From JAJPKK01 sp035311445 (GTDB lineage Bacteria; Pseudomonadota; Alphaproteobacteria; Rhizobiales; Xanthobacteraceae), in contig DATGCX010000424.1 in NCBI GenBank assembly GCA_035311445.1, positions 1 to 64,000 of the forward strand: a DNA stretch of 64,000 bases, given 5' to 3'. Positions 16,356-25,303 of the stretch are shown piece by piece (positions within the stretch are counted from its first letter, which is position 1; every line of letters starts with the position of its first letter). The notes below the pieces were generated by a model, which had not been told where the DNA came from, made no database searches, and saw only the letters and a program-made list of their open reading frames with translations. The position numbers and the translations under genes are program-made.

Positions 16356-16763
16356 TCATGAAGAGTTGCCAATCTCCTCGTAAAGTCCTGCAGCTGCTGC
16401 CGCATTACCGCGTCGCAATGCCAGTCCGGATATCTTGAGAACTCGAACGCCGCGTTCGAGCGTGACGGTAACCACATCCCCACACTTAACGTCACGACCG
16501 GGCGCCGTGACCCTGACGCCGTTGACCCGCACGTGGCCCGCAACAGCCAATGCCGCGGCGGCGCTTCGGGTGCGCACGATCCGCGCATTCCACAGCAACC
16601 GGTCGATCCGTTGCCGGTCTGCCGGCGCGGTCTCAGCGGCGCTCCTTGGCGTTCGCCTCGAGCTGGGCCTTGAGCGCCGCCAGCTTGGCGAACGGCGAGT
16701 TGGGGTCGGGCTGCTTCTCGCGCTCGCGACGTGGTCCGTAGTCGCGTCGGTCATTGTGCTCAT
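16356..16763 (-). CDS. S4-domain RNA-binding protein, Hsp15-like
   Basis: The 135-residue frame contains an S4 RNA-binding fold at about residues 52-110 (IDRLLWNARIVRTRSAAAALAVAGHVRVNGVRV, then KCGDVVTVTLERGVRVLKI). Hsp15-type proteins bind stalled 50S subunits. The first 45 residues are Arg/Ser-rich and are encoded in DNA that also codes for the end of the helicase in another frame: the genes overlap by about 131 bp. No start codon closer to the S4 domain is visible, so the overlap seems required. The two genes probably form one transcript with the helicase. Confidence 0.85.
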   Translation of the reverse strand: MSTMTDATTDHVASARSSPTPTRRSPSWRRSRPSSRRTPRSAAETAPADRQRIDRLLWNARIVRTRSAAAALAVAGHVRVNGVRVTAPGRDVKCGDVVTVTLERGVRVLKISGLALRRGNAAAAAGLYEEIGNSS

Positions 16764-19700
16764 TGCGGTCTTTCACCAAGTTTACGCGCTCGCCGCGTGG
16801 GCGCTCCGAACGATCATCTTGACGTTGACCATGCTTTCTTTGGCGGCGGTCGCCGCCGTCATCGCGCTCGTGCCGCAATTCGCCTCGCAGATCGCGCCCA
16901 TGACGATGCTGCGCGATGGGCTTTTCGATCGACGCTTCGACAATGCGTTTAGTGCTGCGCTCTGCAGCAGGGGCGCGCTCCGCTGTGGACTCAGGGAGCG
17001 GCGCCGCGCTCTGGGTATGGCGGGGGTGCTGTCGTCGAGGCGGACGCCGCGGACCACGCCGCTCTTCGCTGCGACCACCCGGGCGCCATACTTCGACCAG
17101 CTCCGGTTCGATCGCCACTGCGGATACTTGCAGCGATGCCGGATCGGCGGACGCTTCGTCCGGCGTCACTACCGCAGCATCTGACTTGGACGCGGGTACC
17201 TCCGTGGCGGCTGTTGTCCCGACAACAACTTCGGCGGCCGTGGTCGCATCCGATGCACCTTCAACCCCCGCCCTTGCCGCCTCCGCGGCGTGGCCCGATG
17301 CAAGCGATGCCATCCCTTGAGGTGTCAGGTCATCAGAACTAGGGTCGTGGTCGATCTCGTCGGCGCCAACCGAAGCTTCGGCTTCTGCCGGAGAAGAGTT
17401 GGCCACACTATCTGCTGCTGGTGCCGCTCCGGTCGTAGTCTGGTCGCCGGTGATTGCAGCCGCATCTGGTGCCACCGGCATTGTCGGCTCAGCATCCGCT
17501 TTGACGGGTTTCGGCCGCTTCTCCATCCGGTAGCCGAGCGCGCGCAGGATCGAGGCCAAATCTTCTCCGGAAGACCCCGTGAGCGAGGTCATCGCCTGGG
17601 TAACGGTGAAGCCGATGCCCTCGAAGGCGCCCGTAGGTTGGGGAGCAACCGATCCCGGCCGCCAGGTGAGCGCTGGACGAATCAAGTCGGCAAGACGCTC
17701 CAGAATATCGACTCTCACGGCTCGCTCACCACACACGCGATAGCCGATGGTGCGGTAGAGCGGACGCTGCACTTCCTTATCGGCCGGAAATGAAGTGCGA
17801 CCACTCGCTGCGAGCCGCTGCAACTCGTCGAGTCCCTTTATATCGTGCCCCCCATGCTTGAGTACCCAAAGCTGCGCCGCCAATGCGCGCGGCGCGGGCT
17901 TGAGCAAAAGCGGGACGTAGACGTGATATGCGCCGAACCGCACACCGTGCTTGCGCAGGATGCCTCGCAGGGTCTGGTCGAGGCTCTTGAGATCGTCGGC
18001 GACCTTGCCGCGTTCAAGAACGCCGAGTGCTTCTACGAGCTGGTAGGCGATGCCGCGGGCAAGCCCGGTGATCTCTTCGGCCGCGCCCAGCACGAACAGT
18101 GGCGCGAGCAGCCGCTCGATATGGGTGCGCGTCCACAAGTCGAGACGGATCTGCACAGCTTCAAGCGCGGCGCCAGTCAGCTGCTCGTCAGCGAGGATGC
18201 GCACCCGCGGACGCAATACGGTGTCGCCTGCGATGATCTTGGCCACCGGCTCGCCGATCCAGCGGATTGTCGCATCCGAAGTCAGCACAAACTGCGAGTC
18301 GGGCGCGTGGGCGAGCTTGTTGGCGCGTGCTTCGATTTCGCCTGACAGCGCCTTCTGCGCTGCCGCCGACAGCGCCTTCGCGTCCGTACCGCCGGATGTC
18401 GGGTCGGGTGCGAAGCGGAAGCCATCGAGCCGACCGATGGTATGGCCTTCGACCAAAACTTCGCCGGTCTTGGTGATTTCCGTTTCCAGCATCGCATTCT
18501 CTCGCAACCGTCGCATCAGCACGCTGGTGCGGCGGTCGACAAAGCGTTCCGCCAATCGCTCATGCAGCGCATCAGAGAGCCTGTCCTCGATGGCGCGCGT
18601 AACGCCTTGCCAGTGGTCAGGGTCACCGAGCCAGTCCGGTCGGTTGGCCGCAAACGTCCAAGTCCGGATGTGCGCGATGCGCGCCGAGAGTGTGTCGATG
18701 TCGCCGTCGATATGATCTGCCTGTGCGATCTGGCGGGCAAACCAATCGTCCGGAATCCTACCTTCTCGGAGCAGAAAACCATAGAGGGTCGCCACCAGTT
18801 CGGCATGTGCCGCAGGAGATATTTTCCGGTAGTCGGGTATTTGGCACACGTCCCACAACCGCGCGATCGCGGCTCGACTGTTGGCGCGCGCGCGCACCTC
18901 GTCATCGCGTGCTGCGTGCTCAAACACCAAAATGTCCTCGGCAACGGGAGCGCGGGTGAGGCAGGGATGCCCCGGCAGCATTGCGAGCGAAGCCGCAAGC
19001 GCACCGGGCGACGAAAAGTCGAGTTCCGAGTTACGCCACTGCAACACTTTGACGGGCTCGAAACTATGGCTCTCAAGGGCATGAACGAGTTCGGCGTCAA
19101 ACGGCGCACAGCGCCCTGTGGTGCCGAAGGTGCCGTCGCGGGTGGCACGGCCGGCGCGACCCGCGATCTGGGCGAATTCAGCCGGACTAAGGCGACGGAA
19201 CTGATAACCGTCGAACTTACAGTCCGACGCAAACGCGACGTGATTGACGTCGAGATTGAGTCCCATGCCAATCGCGTCGGTAGCAACGAGGTAATCGACG
19301 TCGCCGGACTGGTACAGTTCAACCTGGGCATTGCGCGTGCGCGGCGACAGCGCCCCGAGTACGACGGCCGCGCCGCCGCGCTGCCGCCTGATCAATTCCG
19401 CAATGGCGTACACCTCATCTGCGGAGAACGCCACGATCGCGGTGCGGCGCGGCTGGCGCGTGATCTTCTTTTCACCCGCGTAAGTGAGTTGCGACAAACG
19501 CGGGCGGCTGAGGATATTGGCGCCCGGCAACAACTTTTCCACCATCGGGCGGACCGTGGCGGCACCCAATACGAGCGTTTCCTCGCGACCCCGGCAGTTG
19601 AGCATGCGGTCGGTGAAAACATGGCCGCGATCGAGATCAGCGCCGAGTTGGACCTCATCAACCGCGACGAACGCCACATCAAGATCGCGTGGCATTGCCT

Positions 19701-20034
19701 CGACGGTCGATACCCAAAAGCGAGGATTGGCGGGCTTGATCTTCTCTTCGCCGGTGATGAGCGCGACAGCCTCTGCGCCCGCGCGCTCCGCAACTTTGTT
19801 GTAGATCTCGCGGGCCAGAAGTCGCAGTGGCAGCCCGATCAGACCTGAGGAATGCGCCAACATGCGCTCAATGGCGAGATGCGTCTTACCGGTATTGGTG
19901 GGCCCCAGCACCGCGGTGACACCGTAGCCTCGGGCCCGCGAGTCGCGCTCCCCATGGAAACTAAACGAGATCGGCATCGAAGCCTCCGCCGGCGCACCGA
20001 CCGGCCAGCGCGTCAAACGAGGTATCTGCATCAC
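16633..20034 (-). CDS. SUV3-like superfamily 2 RNA/DNA helicase
   Basis: This 1133-residue protein has an N-terminal helicase core: motif I GPTNTGKTH at 44-52, motif II DEVQ, motif VI QIAGRAGRATRDGTFG. It belongs to the alphaproteobacterial relatives of mitochondrial SUV3, an RNA degradosome helicase. After about residue 830 the sequence becomes low-complexity, rich in Ala, Thr, Ser and Asp and then Arg/Glu/His (PRRPPRRQHPRHTQ, RHGRDLRGELRHERDD), which is likely disordered and RNA-binding. The start could be Met1 or Met20 (MPISFSFHGE). Its last 131 bp overlap the S4 gene. Likely role is RNA turnover or remodelling; direct evidence is lacking. Confidence 0.9.
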   Translation of the reverse strand: MMQIPRLTRWPVGAPAEASMPISFSFHGERDSRARGYGVTAVLGPTNTGKTHLAIERMLAHSSGLIGLPLRLLAREIYNKVAERAGAEAVALITGEEKIKPANPRFWVSTVEAMPRDLDVAFVAVDEVQLGADLDRGHVFTDRMLNCRGREETLVLGAATVRPMVEKLLPGANILSRPRLSQLTYAGEKKITRQPRRTAIVAFSADEVYAIAELIRRQRGGAAVVLGALSPRTRNAQVELYQSGDVDYLVATDAIGMGLNLDVNHVAFASDCKFDGYQFRRLSPAEFAQIAGRAGRATRDGTFGTTGRCAPFDAELVHALESHSFEPVKVLQWRNSELDFSSPGALAASLAMLPGHPCLTRAPVAEDILVFEHAARDDEVRARANSRAAIARLWDVCQIPDYRKISPAAHAELVATLYGFLLREGRIPDDWFARQIAQADHIDGDIDTLSARIAHIRTWTFAANRPDWLGDPDHWQGVTRAIEDRLSDALHERLAERFVDRRTSVLMRRLRENAMLETEITKTGEVLVEGHTIGRLDGFRFAPDPTSGGTDAKALSAAAQKALSGEIEARANKLAHAPDSQFVLTSDATIRWIGEPVAKIIAGDTVLRPRVRILADEQLTGAALEAVQIRLDLWTRTHIERLLAPLFVLGAAEEITGLARGIAYQLVEALGVLERGKVADDLKSLDQTLRGILRKHGVRFGAYHVYVPLLLKPAPRALAAQLWVLKHGGHDIKGLDELQRLAASGRTSFPADKEVQRPLYRTIGYRVCGERAVRVDILERLADLIRPALTWRPGSVAPQPTGAFEGIGFTVTQAMTSLTGSSGEDLASILRALGYRMEKRPKPVKADAEPTMPVAPDAAAITGDQTTTGAAPAADSVANSSPAEAEASVGADEIDHDPSSDDLTPQGMASLASGHAAEAARAGVEGASDATTAAEVVVGTTAATEVPASKSDAAVVTPDEASADPASLQVSAVAIEPELVEVWRPGGRSEERRGPRRPPRRQHPRHTQSAAPLPESTAERAPAAERSTKRIVEASIEKPIAQHRHGRDLRGELRHERDDGGDRRQRKHGQRQDDRSERPRGERVNLVKDRNEHNDRRDYGPRREREKQPDPNSPFAKLAALKAQLEANAKERR

Positions 20035-20321
20035 AATGTGACGGAAGCCAAGGAGTTATGCCGAGGCCCTTAACGCCTGTGAACCAAGCCCGAACAAAGC
20101 GCGCCCGAATCGCTGACTCGACTCCATTGAGATTTGTTCTCATCCACATGTAGTAAGCTGACGAACCGAACCCACCAAATCATGAATAAATCGATGCGAA
20201 TTCGCGCAGCGACAGGATTTCGATCGGAAGCAGCAAGCAGACACCCCTGTAAATTTCGATTCCATATTGTCAAGGCCCATAAGCCACGCGGCGGCGTGGA
20301 TTTCTGCAAAGCAAGACCGGC

Positions 20322-21179
20322 TCAGCGCGCCGCGGCGGTGGCAGGCGTCGAGCGAGGGGTTGCAACTGCGATGAATTGTGTGGCTTCAAGGACCCCCTGG
20401 CCCAATGGAGTCTGAAGCGCAAGCCGATACGGCACAACGATCCGGGTTCCAGGGATCGGCGCCAGCCATATTTCCATGTCCCGCTGCGCCATCAGATATT
20501 TGATCGCCGGTCGTTCGGGCACATGACCAGCCAGCGGTATAAACTGCACCCCGCATACGGCGACAGGTCCTTGGTATCCCTTTTGCGCGCGAACCCTTTC
20601 TACACGCTTGAAACTCAACTGCAAATCGAACCGCATGCGGCCGTCGAAAATCGGAAGTGTGCGCCGACATGCCTCCGGCGAAACGGGATCGCCGATGCCC
20701 GGTACCCGTATCAACCCGGCGCTCATAGGATCGACAACGCCGCGCCTATGGGCATCCGTTATAGGGATTCGGTCCGGATTGGGTGTGGTCGGGGGTTCAA
20801 CGACCAGGTCCTTGACGGTTCCGGCGCCCAACACAATTCGCAGCTCCTCGACCCGCTTGTCATTGTTTATGGTTGATACAAAGGACGTAGGCCCCAGATT
20901 ATCGCCGCGCACAGTGCCTCTGGAGGCGGCGTTCCCCTCGCCGGTCGCAAACACCCGCAACAAGCCAGTCGTCATCCCGCTCGCGGCTGCGGTGAATTGA
21001 TCGTCGCCGATTTCAATGACCCAGGCACCCTTGCCGATTGGGACACCCGCCAAGGTGGCGATGTAACGGGCATCGAGCTTTCCCTGCGCACAGGCGCAGC
21101 CGGATGTGAGGCAGATCGTCACTACCGCCGCGCAGGCGAGGTGAAGACCGCGAGAGATGGTGGTCGGCCTCCAATGCAC
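20322..21179 (-). CDS. DUF3108 exported protein
   Basis: From the chosen GTG at 21179 (AAAGGAT ribosome site eight bases upstream) the protein has 285 residues and begins directly with a signal peptide (TTISRGLHLACAAVVTICLTSGCACAQG). The mature part matches DUF3108: YIATLAGVPIGKGAWVIEIGDDQFTAAASGMTTG, and a C-terminal MAQRDMEIWLAPIPGTRIVVPYRLALQTPLG. The frame is open 47 codons further upstream to 21320. The family has an unknown periplasmic role. It is divergent from rpmB, a common arrangement in this order. Confidence 0.85.
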   Translation of the reverse strand: MHWRPTTISRGLHLACAAVVTICLTSGCACAQGKLDARYIATLAGVPIGKGAWVIEIGDDQFTAAASGMTTGLLRVFATGEGNAASRGTVRGDNLGPTSFVSTINNDKRVEELRIVLGAGTVKDLVVEPPTTPNPDRIPITDAHRRGVVDPMSAGLIRVPGIGDPVSPEACRRTLPIFDGRMRFDLQLSFKRVERVRAQKGYQGPVAVCGVQFIPLAGHVPERPAIKYLMAQRDMEIWLAPIPGTRIVVPYRLALQTPLGQGVLEATQFIAVATPRSTPATAAAR

Positions 21180-21486
21180 CCCAGATCCTTTCGATCGTGC
21201 GCAGTGGCTATTTTGGGCAGGGTAACCCTTGTCGGGGCGGATTAAGTCGATTGTGTGGTCCATTCTCGGGCCGCCGGCAAGTCCAACCAGCCAAAATTTT
21301 CTGTGGCTCCAGGCGGTCACAGAGATCCCGAAGGCCTGCCGCCGAATTTCGGCGGGTGAATTGAGTTTGCGGCCCGAACTTGACGTCCCTTGCGCTGATC
21401 ATTATAGGTCCGCGGTCCAATCGAACCCAAGATTTCCCTGCTCCGCCAAGTTTCAAGGCGCGGGCGCATGATTGCCAGAGGTATCC

Positions 21487-21777
21487 ATGTCGCGGCGGTG
21501 CGAATTGACCGGCAAGTCGGCCCAGGTCGGCCATAAGGTCAGCCACTCAAATATCAAGACCAAGCGACGTTTTTTGCCCAACCTGATAAACGTCACGTTA
21601 ATTTCGGACTCGCTCGGCCGCACGGTAAGACTTCGGATTTCCGCCAACGCGCTCCGCAGCGTCGATCATCGCGGCGGACTCGATGCCTTCCTCGTCAAAG
21701 CGCATGATGCCGAGCTGTCGCGGCGGGCGCTTGAACTGAAGCGCCAGATCGCCAAAAAGCTCGCGGCGACGGATTGA
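21487..21777 (+). CDS. rpmB: 50S ribosomal protein L28
   Basis: The 96-residue protein starts MSRRCELTGKSAQVGHKVSH, the typical alphaproteobacterial L28 N-terminus, followed by the basic TKRRFLPNLINVTL segment and the VDHRGGLDAFLV block. L28 sits near the E-site of the large subunit. The single early Cys would not form a zinc site, so it is the zinc-independent form. A frame five codons longer exists but the MSRRC start is universal. The promoter should lie in the 307-bp gap shared with the divergent DUF3108 gene. Confidence 0.97.
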   Translation: MSRRCELTGKSAQVGHKVSHSNIKTKRRFLPNLINVTLISDSLGRTVRLRISANALRSVDHRGGLDAFLVKAHDAELSRRALELKRQIAKKLAATD

Positions 21778-21807
21778 CTGGGATAAGTTCCCCTGCTGAG
21801 CGTCATA

Positions 21808-21904
21808 GTCGCAGGTGGGCAAAAAGCGAAGCGTGCCCGCCCTCGAGTTTTCCTCGTTGAGGGTCCTTGTGGTCAGGCGCGAAGACGCGCCTTTGCCCAT
21901 CCCC
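21808..21904. repeat. Compound palindromic element
   Basis: Three inverted repeats are nested: outer GGTGGGCAAA near 21814 with TTTGCCCATCCCCC near 21892, CTCGAG...CTCGTTGAGGG, and a perfect AGGCGCG-AAGA-CGCGCCT hairpin near 21873. It lies between convergent rpmB and the phytase-like gene. The GGTGGGCAAA arm is shared with 5019-5179 and 58901-59006. Confidence 0.6.
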
Positions 21905-21937
21905 CACTATAAGCTCTGTTTGTAGAGAAGCTTAGCT

Positions 21938-23041
21938 CTATTCGTAGGCGAGCTTGAACTGCAGCAGCACCGTGCGCTGCAGGATCGAAAAATTATCGTC
22001 CGAAATCAGCGTCAAGACGGTGTCGCCGTTCACGTTCACATGGACGCTGAGCCCTTCCATGTTGTCGATCTGATAGCCCAAATCGGCAAACAGCAGGCCG
22101 GTTCCATCGACTTGTGCGCCCGGTGCGATGTCCGCGATCGCGATTCGGCGCAACCGCATGGCAATGCCGGTCCACCAGGTGAATCGGCGCTCCAACAGCA
22201 GGACGTCGCCGGAAGGCAGGGTGACGCTGTCGCTGATATCGAAGTTGTCCCGCCGTTTCACCGAGAATTCGCCTGGCATCGCGCCGCCAATCAAAAAGGC
22301 CCTGAGGTCGCCGTTAGCATCAAGGCCGCGTTCAGAAAACGCCATCAAAGCCCCGGCGAGCCTGCCGTTGCGAGGTGCGAACGTGAGCGCCTCGAGGCCC
22401 TTGTTATAGGGCAAATGCGAAATGGCGGCTGGCGTCGGGACCACTTCGGCGCGAGCCAGCACGCCCTGCCGAGCGAAATCGAAACGCACGATGCGGTTCA
22501 CGCGCTCGATGCCCACATAAAACCACCCGTCCCGCTCGGCCAGCGACTCGGTATCGAACCATCCACGCGCTGCGAGCGTGCGGCCGTCAGGGCCGAGCAT
22601 CGGCGCCATTGTGGCGTCAGCGATGCCGATGGGTCGGTCGTGTTCATGGACGATGCGGGCGGTAAGCCATCGTCCCTTGTCGCTGAGGGAGACGAAATGT
22701 TCGCCGTCCGGTGCGACGCGAATCGCCGAAAATCCTCCGAATTCCGAATAGGACGATTTCAGTTCAAGCCCTCCGAGATATTCCAGGCTGCCGAAGCGGC
22801 GCTGGTCAGGTGTGCTGACGCTAAATGCAGCGATTGGCCGAGCTTCGATCGTGATGCCCACCGGAAGGTCGACTGCACTGCGCTGAGCATTGACAGGAGA
22901 AGCGGCCGCAACGGCCGTGCAGGCGACCAACACAGTTGCCAAGCGCCGGCCGGGCACGAAGCGGTAATGAATCGAGTCGGCCGATCCGCTGCGGCTATGT
23001 CCGCGGTGCCGGCGGGCTTGCCTCGGACAAAGTCCCGTCAC
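21938..23041 (-). CDS. Phytase-like esterase-domain exported protein
   Basis: The 367-residue protein has a signal-like segment (LATVLVACTAVAAASPVNA, about residues 34-52) followed by a beta-propeller of the esterase-like phytase family (PF13449 type): LEYLGGLELKSSYSEFGGFSAIRV, FDTESLAERDGWFYVGIERVNRIVRF, ISHLPYNKGLEALTFAP and FADLGYQIDNMEGLSV. The substrate is unknown. The start is a GTG whose last bases overlap the cobT stop codon (GTGA), a sign of translational coupling. This coupling with cobT is common in related genomes but does not by itself imply a cobalamin role. Confidence 0.82.
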   Translation of the reverse strand: MTGLCPRQARRHRGHSRSGSADSIHYRFVPGRRLATVLVACTAVAAASPVNAQRSAVDLPVGITIEARPIAAFSVSTPDQRRFGSLEYLGGLELKSSYSEFGGFSAIRVAPDGEHFVSLSDKGRWLTARIVHEHDRPIGIADATMAPMLGPDGRTLAARGWFDTESLAERDGWFYVGIERVNRIVRFDFARQGVLARAEVVPTPAAISHLPYNKGLEALTFAPRNGRLAGALMAFSERGLDANGDLRAFLIGGAMPGEFSVKRRDNFDISDSVTLPSGDVLLLERRFTWWTGIAMRLRRIAIADIAPGAQVDGTGLLFADLGYQIDNMEGLSVHVNVNGDTVLTLISDDNFSILQRTVLLQFKLAYE

Positions 23042-24936
23042 GCGTGCAGCCGGCGCAGCGGCCGCGGGACCGGCTCGGACACCGGTCCGTCGTCGAACAA
23101 CTCGGCGAGTTTTTCGATCATGGCGCCACCGAGCTCCTCGGCGTCGACAATGGTTACGGCGCGCCTGTAATAACGCGTTACGTCATGGCCGATTCCGATC
23201 GCGATCAGCTCCACCGGGGAGCGCTGCTCGATATCCTCGATCACCCAGCGCAGGTGGCGCTCCAGATAGTTACCGGCATTGACTGAGAGCGTGGAATCGT
23301 CAACCGGCGCGCCGTCCGAAATCATCATCAGGATCCTGCGCTGTTCGGTGCGTGCCAGCAGACGCTTGTGGGCCCAATCCAGCGCCTCGCCATCGATATT
23401 CTCCTTGAGTAGTCCCTCTCGCATCATCAGCCCGAGATTGCGCCGTGCCCGCCGCCACGGCGCGTCGGCGGATTTGTAGATGATGTGGCGGAGGTCGTTG
23501 AGGCGACCCGGATTGGCGGGCTTGTTGGCCGCCAGCCAAGCCTCGCGCGACTGGCCGCCTTTCCAAGCGCGGGTGGTGAAGCCAAGAATCTCCACCTTGA
23601 CGCCGCAGCGCTCAAGGGTGCGCGCCAAAATGTCGGCGCACGTGGCCGCCACCGTAATGGGACGGCCCCGCATCGAACCGGAATTGTCGAGCAGCAGGGT
23701 CACGACGGTGTCGCGGAAATTGGTATCCTTCTCGCGCTTGAACGACAAGGGATGCATGGGATCGATGATGACGCGCGACAGCCGCGCCGGGTCGAGCAAT
23801 CCCTCCTCCAAATCGAATTCCCACGAACGGCTTTGCTGCGCCATCAGACGGCGCTGCAGTCGGTTGGCGAGCCGAGACACCACGCCCTGCAGATGGGCGA
23901 GTTGCTTGTCGAGATAGCCGCGCAGGCGATCGAGCTCCTCCGGCTCACACAGGTCCTCGGCCGCAATGGTCTCATCGAATTTTGTGATGAACGGCTTGTA
24001 ATCGGGGCCGCGGGGTTCATTTTTCCCACTGTGGCGCGGTCGCCATGGCTCGGCAGGATTTTCGGAATCGCCCATTTCGGAATCGTCCGGAATGTCGGCA
24101 GTCGGCGCGTCCGTCGCCTCCGCGGCGCTGTCGGGAAGATCCTCAGTGGATGCATCAGCCTGTTCGAGGCTCATGCGCTGGCTGTCCTCCGACTCGGAGG
24201 ATTCCCCTTCCTCGCCTTTCTCGTCCTGGCGTCCGTCGTCGTTGCGTTCGTCGCTGTCGTCCTCGTCGTCCTCGTTGCTGCGGTCGTCACCCATGTCAAG
24301 CGAGTCTAGCAGATCATGGACGGCATCGCCGAATCTCCGCTGGTCCTCGATCATGTCCTCGAGGCGATCGAGTTCGCGGCCGGCGCGTCCTTCGATCCAA
24401 CTTCGCCACAGCTCCACCAGGCGCCGCGCGGCCGGCGGCGGCGCTTGGCCAGTGAGGCGCTCGCGCACCAGCATGGCGAGCGCCTCTTCGATCGGTGCGT
24501 CGGCGCGATCGGTGATCTCGTTGAACTTGCCGCGATGAAACTTATCGTCCAGCATAGCGGTAAGGTTTTTCGCGATACCGTACATGCGTCGCGCCCCGAT
24601 CGCCTCCACCCGGGCCTGCTCGACCGCTTCGAACACCGCGCGTCCCTGCTGGCTGGCTGGCAGCAGGCGCCTATGGATTGCGTTGTCGTGACATGCCATC
24701 CGCAGCGCGATCGCGTCGGCATGGCCGCGCACGATTGCGGCATCGCTAGCCGTCAGCTTGCGCGGTGGCTCCGGCAGCCGTGCCTTGCCGCCCGCCATGC
24801 CGGGCCGCTCGGCCGCGAACGAAACCTCAAGCTCCGGCTGGCGCGCGATGGCGCGCAGACACCCTGTCACGGCGCGTTTGAACGGCTCGTTTGGGGCTTC
24901 CTTGGCCGGGGTCTTGGGTTTGATGTTCGAAGACAT
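23038..24936 (-). CDS. cobT: Aerobic cobaltochelatase subunit CobT
   Basis: The 632-residue protein is one of the CobN-CobS-CobT complex that inserts Co2+ into hydrogenobyrinic acid a,c-diamide. It has an N-terminal helical region, a central highly acidic segment (roughly residues 210-310, Asp/Glu/Ser-rich), and a C-terminal von Willebrand A domain with a MIDAS motif DNSGS near residue 415 and ISDGAPVDDS further on. The length is typical. CobS is encoded about 370 bp upstream on the same strand, separated by a broken gene on the other strand; CobN is not in the window. Confidence 0.96.
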   Translation of the reverse strand: MSSNIKPKTPAKEAPNEPFKRAVTGCLRAIARQPELEVSFAAERPGMAGGKARLPEPPRKLTASDAAIVRGHADAIALRMACHDNAIHRRLLPASQQGRAVFEAVEQARVEAIGARRMYGIAKNLTAMLDDKFHRGKFNEITDRADAPIEEALAMLVRERLTGQAPPPAARRLVELWRSWIEGRAGRELDRLEDMIEDQRRFGDAVHDLLDSLDMGDDRSNEDDEDDSDERNDDGRQDEKGEEGESSESEDSQRMSLEQADASTEDLPDSAAEATDAPTADIPDDSEMGDSENPAEPWRPRHSGKNEPRGPDYKPFITKFDETIAAEDLCEPEELDRLRGYLDKQLAHLQGVVSRLANRLQRRLMAQQSRSWEFDLEEGLLDPARLSRVIIDPMHPLSFKREKDTNFRDTVVTLLLDNSGSMRGRPITVAATCADILARTLERCGVKVEILGFTTRAWKGGQSREAWLAANKPANPGRLNDLRHIIYKSADAPWRRARRNLGLMMREGLLKENIDGEALDWAHKRLLARTEQRRILMMISDGAPVDDSTLSVNAGNYLERHLRWVIEDIEQRSPVELIAIGIGHDVTRYYRRAVTIVDAEELGGAMIEKLAELFDDGPVSEPVPRPLRRLHA

Positions 24937-25012
24937 GAGCTTAACGATACGGCAGCTGGCACTTTATTCCGTTAAGAGTAGAGCCTATGTTGTTGCCTCA
25001 TAGAGGATCACC

Positions 25013-25275
25013 ATGGCGGAACCCGAGAATCATACCTTGCATCTTCTCCGAAAAATACCGGTGCAATTGGCGCGTTGGACAGCAAATTGGACGACAAGAT
25101 CGCCTCGCTGGACAGTAAGATCGACCGCAATCACGAAGAACTCCAGAAGCGCATTGACAGTCTCCGCCAAGCCATGCTTGGCGAGAGTGTTTTCGGCCGT
25201 TAGGCCACCGCCGAATTCGACGAGCGGCTTTCTGCCCTCGAACAGCGTGTCTCCGCGCTCGAAAACCGCGGGTGA
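25013..25275 (+). pseudogene. Frameshifted coiled-coil protein gene
   Basis: An ATG at 25013 with an AGAGGATC ribosome site opens MAEPENHTLHLLRKI. The sense then moves to another frame near 25065-25075, where it reads LDSKLDDKIASLDSKID and NHEELQKRIDSLRQAM. An in-frame TAG at 25201 interrupts it, and the same frame resumes as ATAEFDERLSALEQRVSALE until a TGA at 25273. Heptad-like periodicity shows a coiled coil. It resembles small coiled-coil proteins found in this order, and is broken by one frameshift and one stop. Confidence 0.7.
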
Positions 25276-25303
25276 GTTTCCGGTATTCAGCCTCAAAAAC
25301 ATC

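Noticed and set aside
18442..19848. 468-codon plus-strand frame opposite the helicase
   Set aside because: Antisense shadow; no domain and typical of GC-rich codon position effects.
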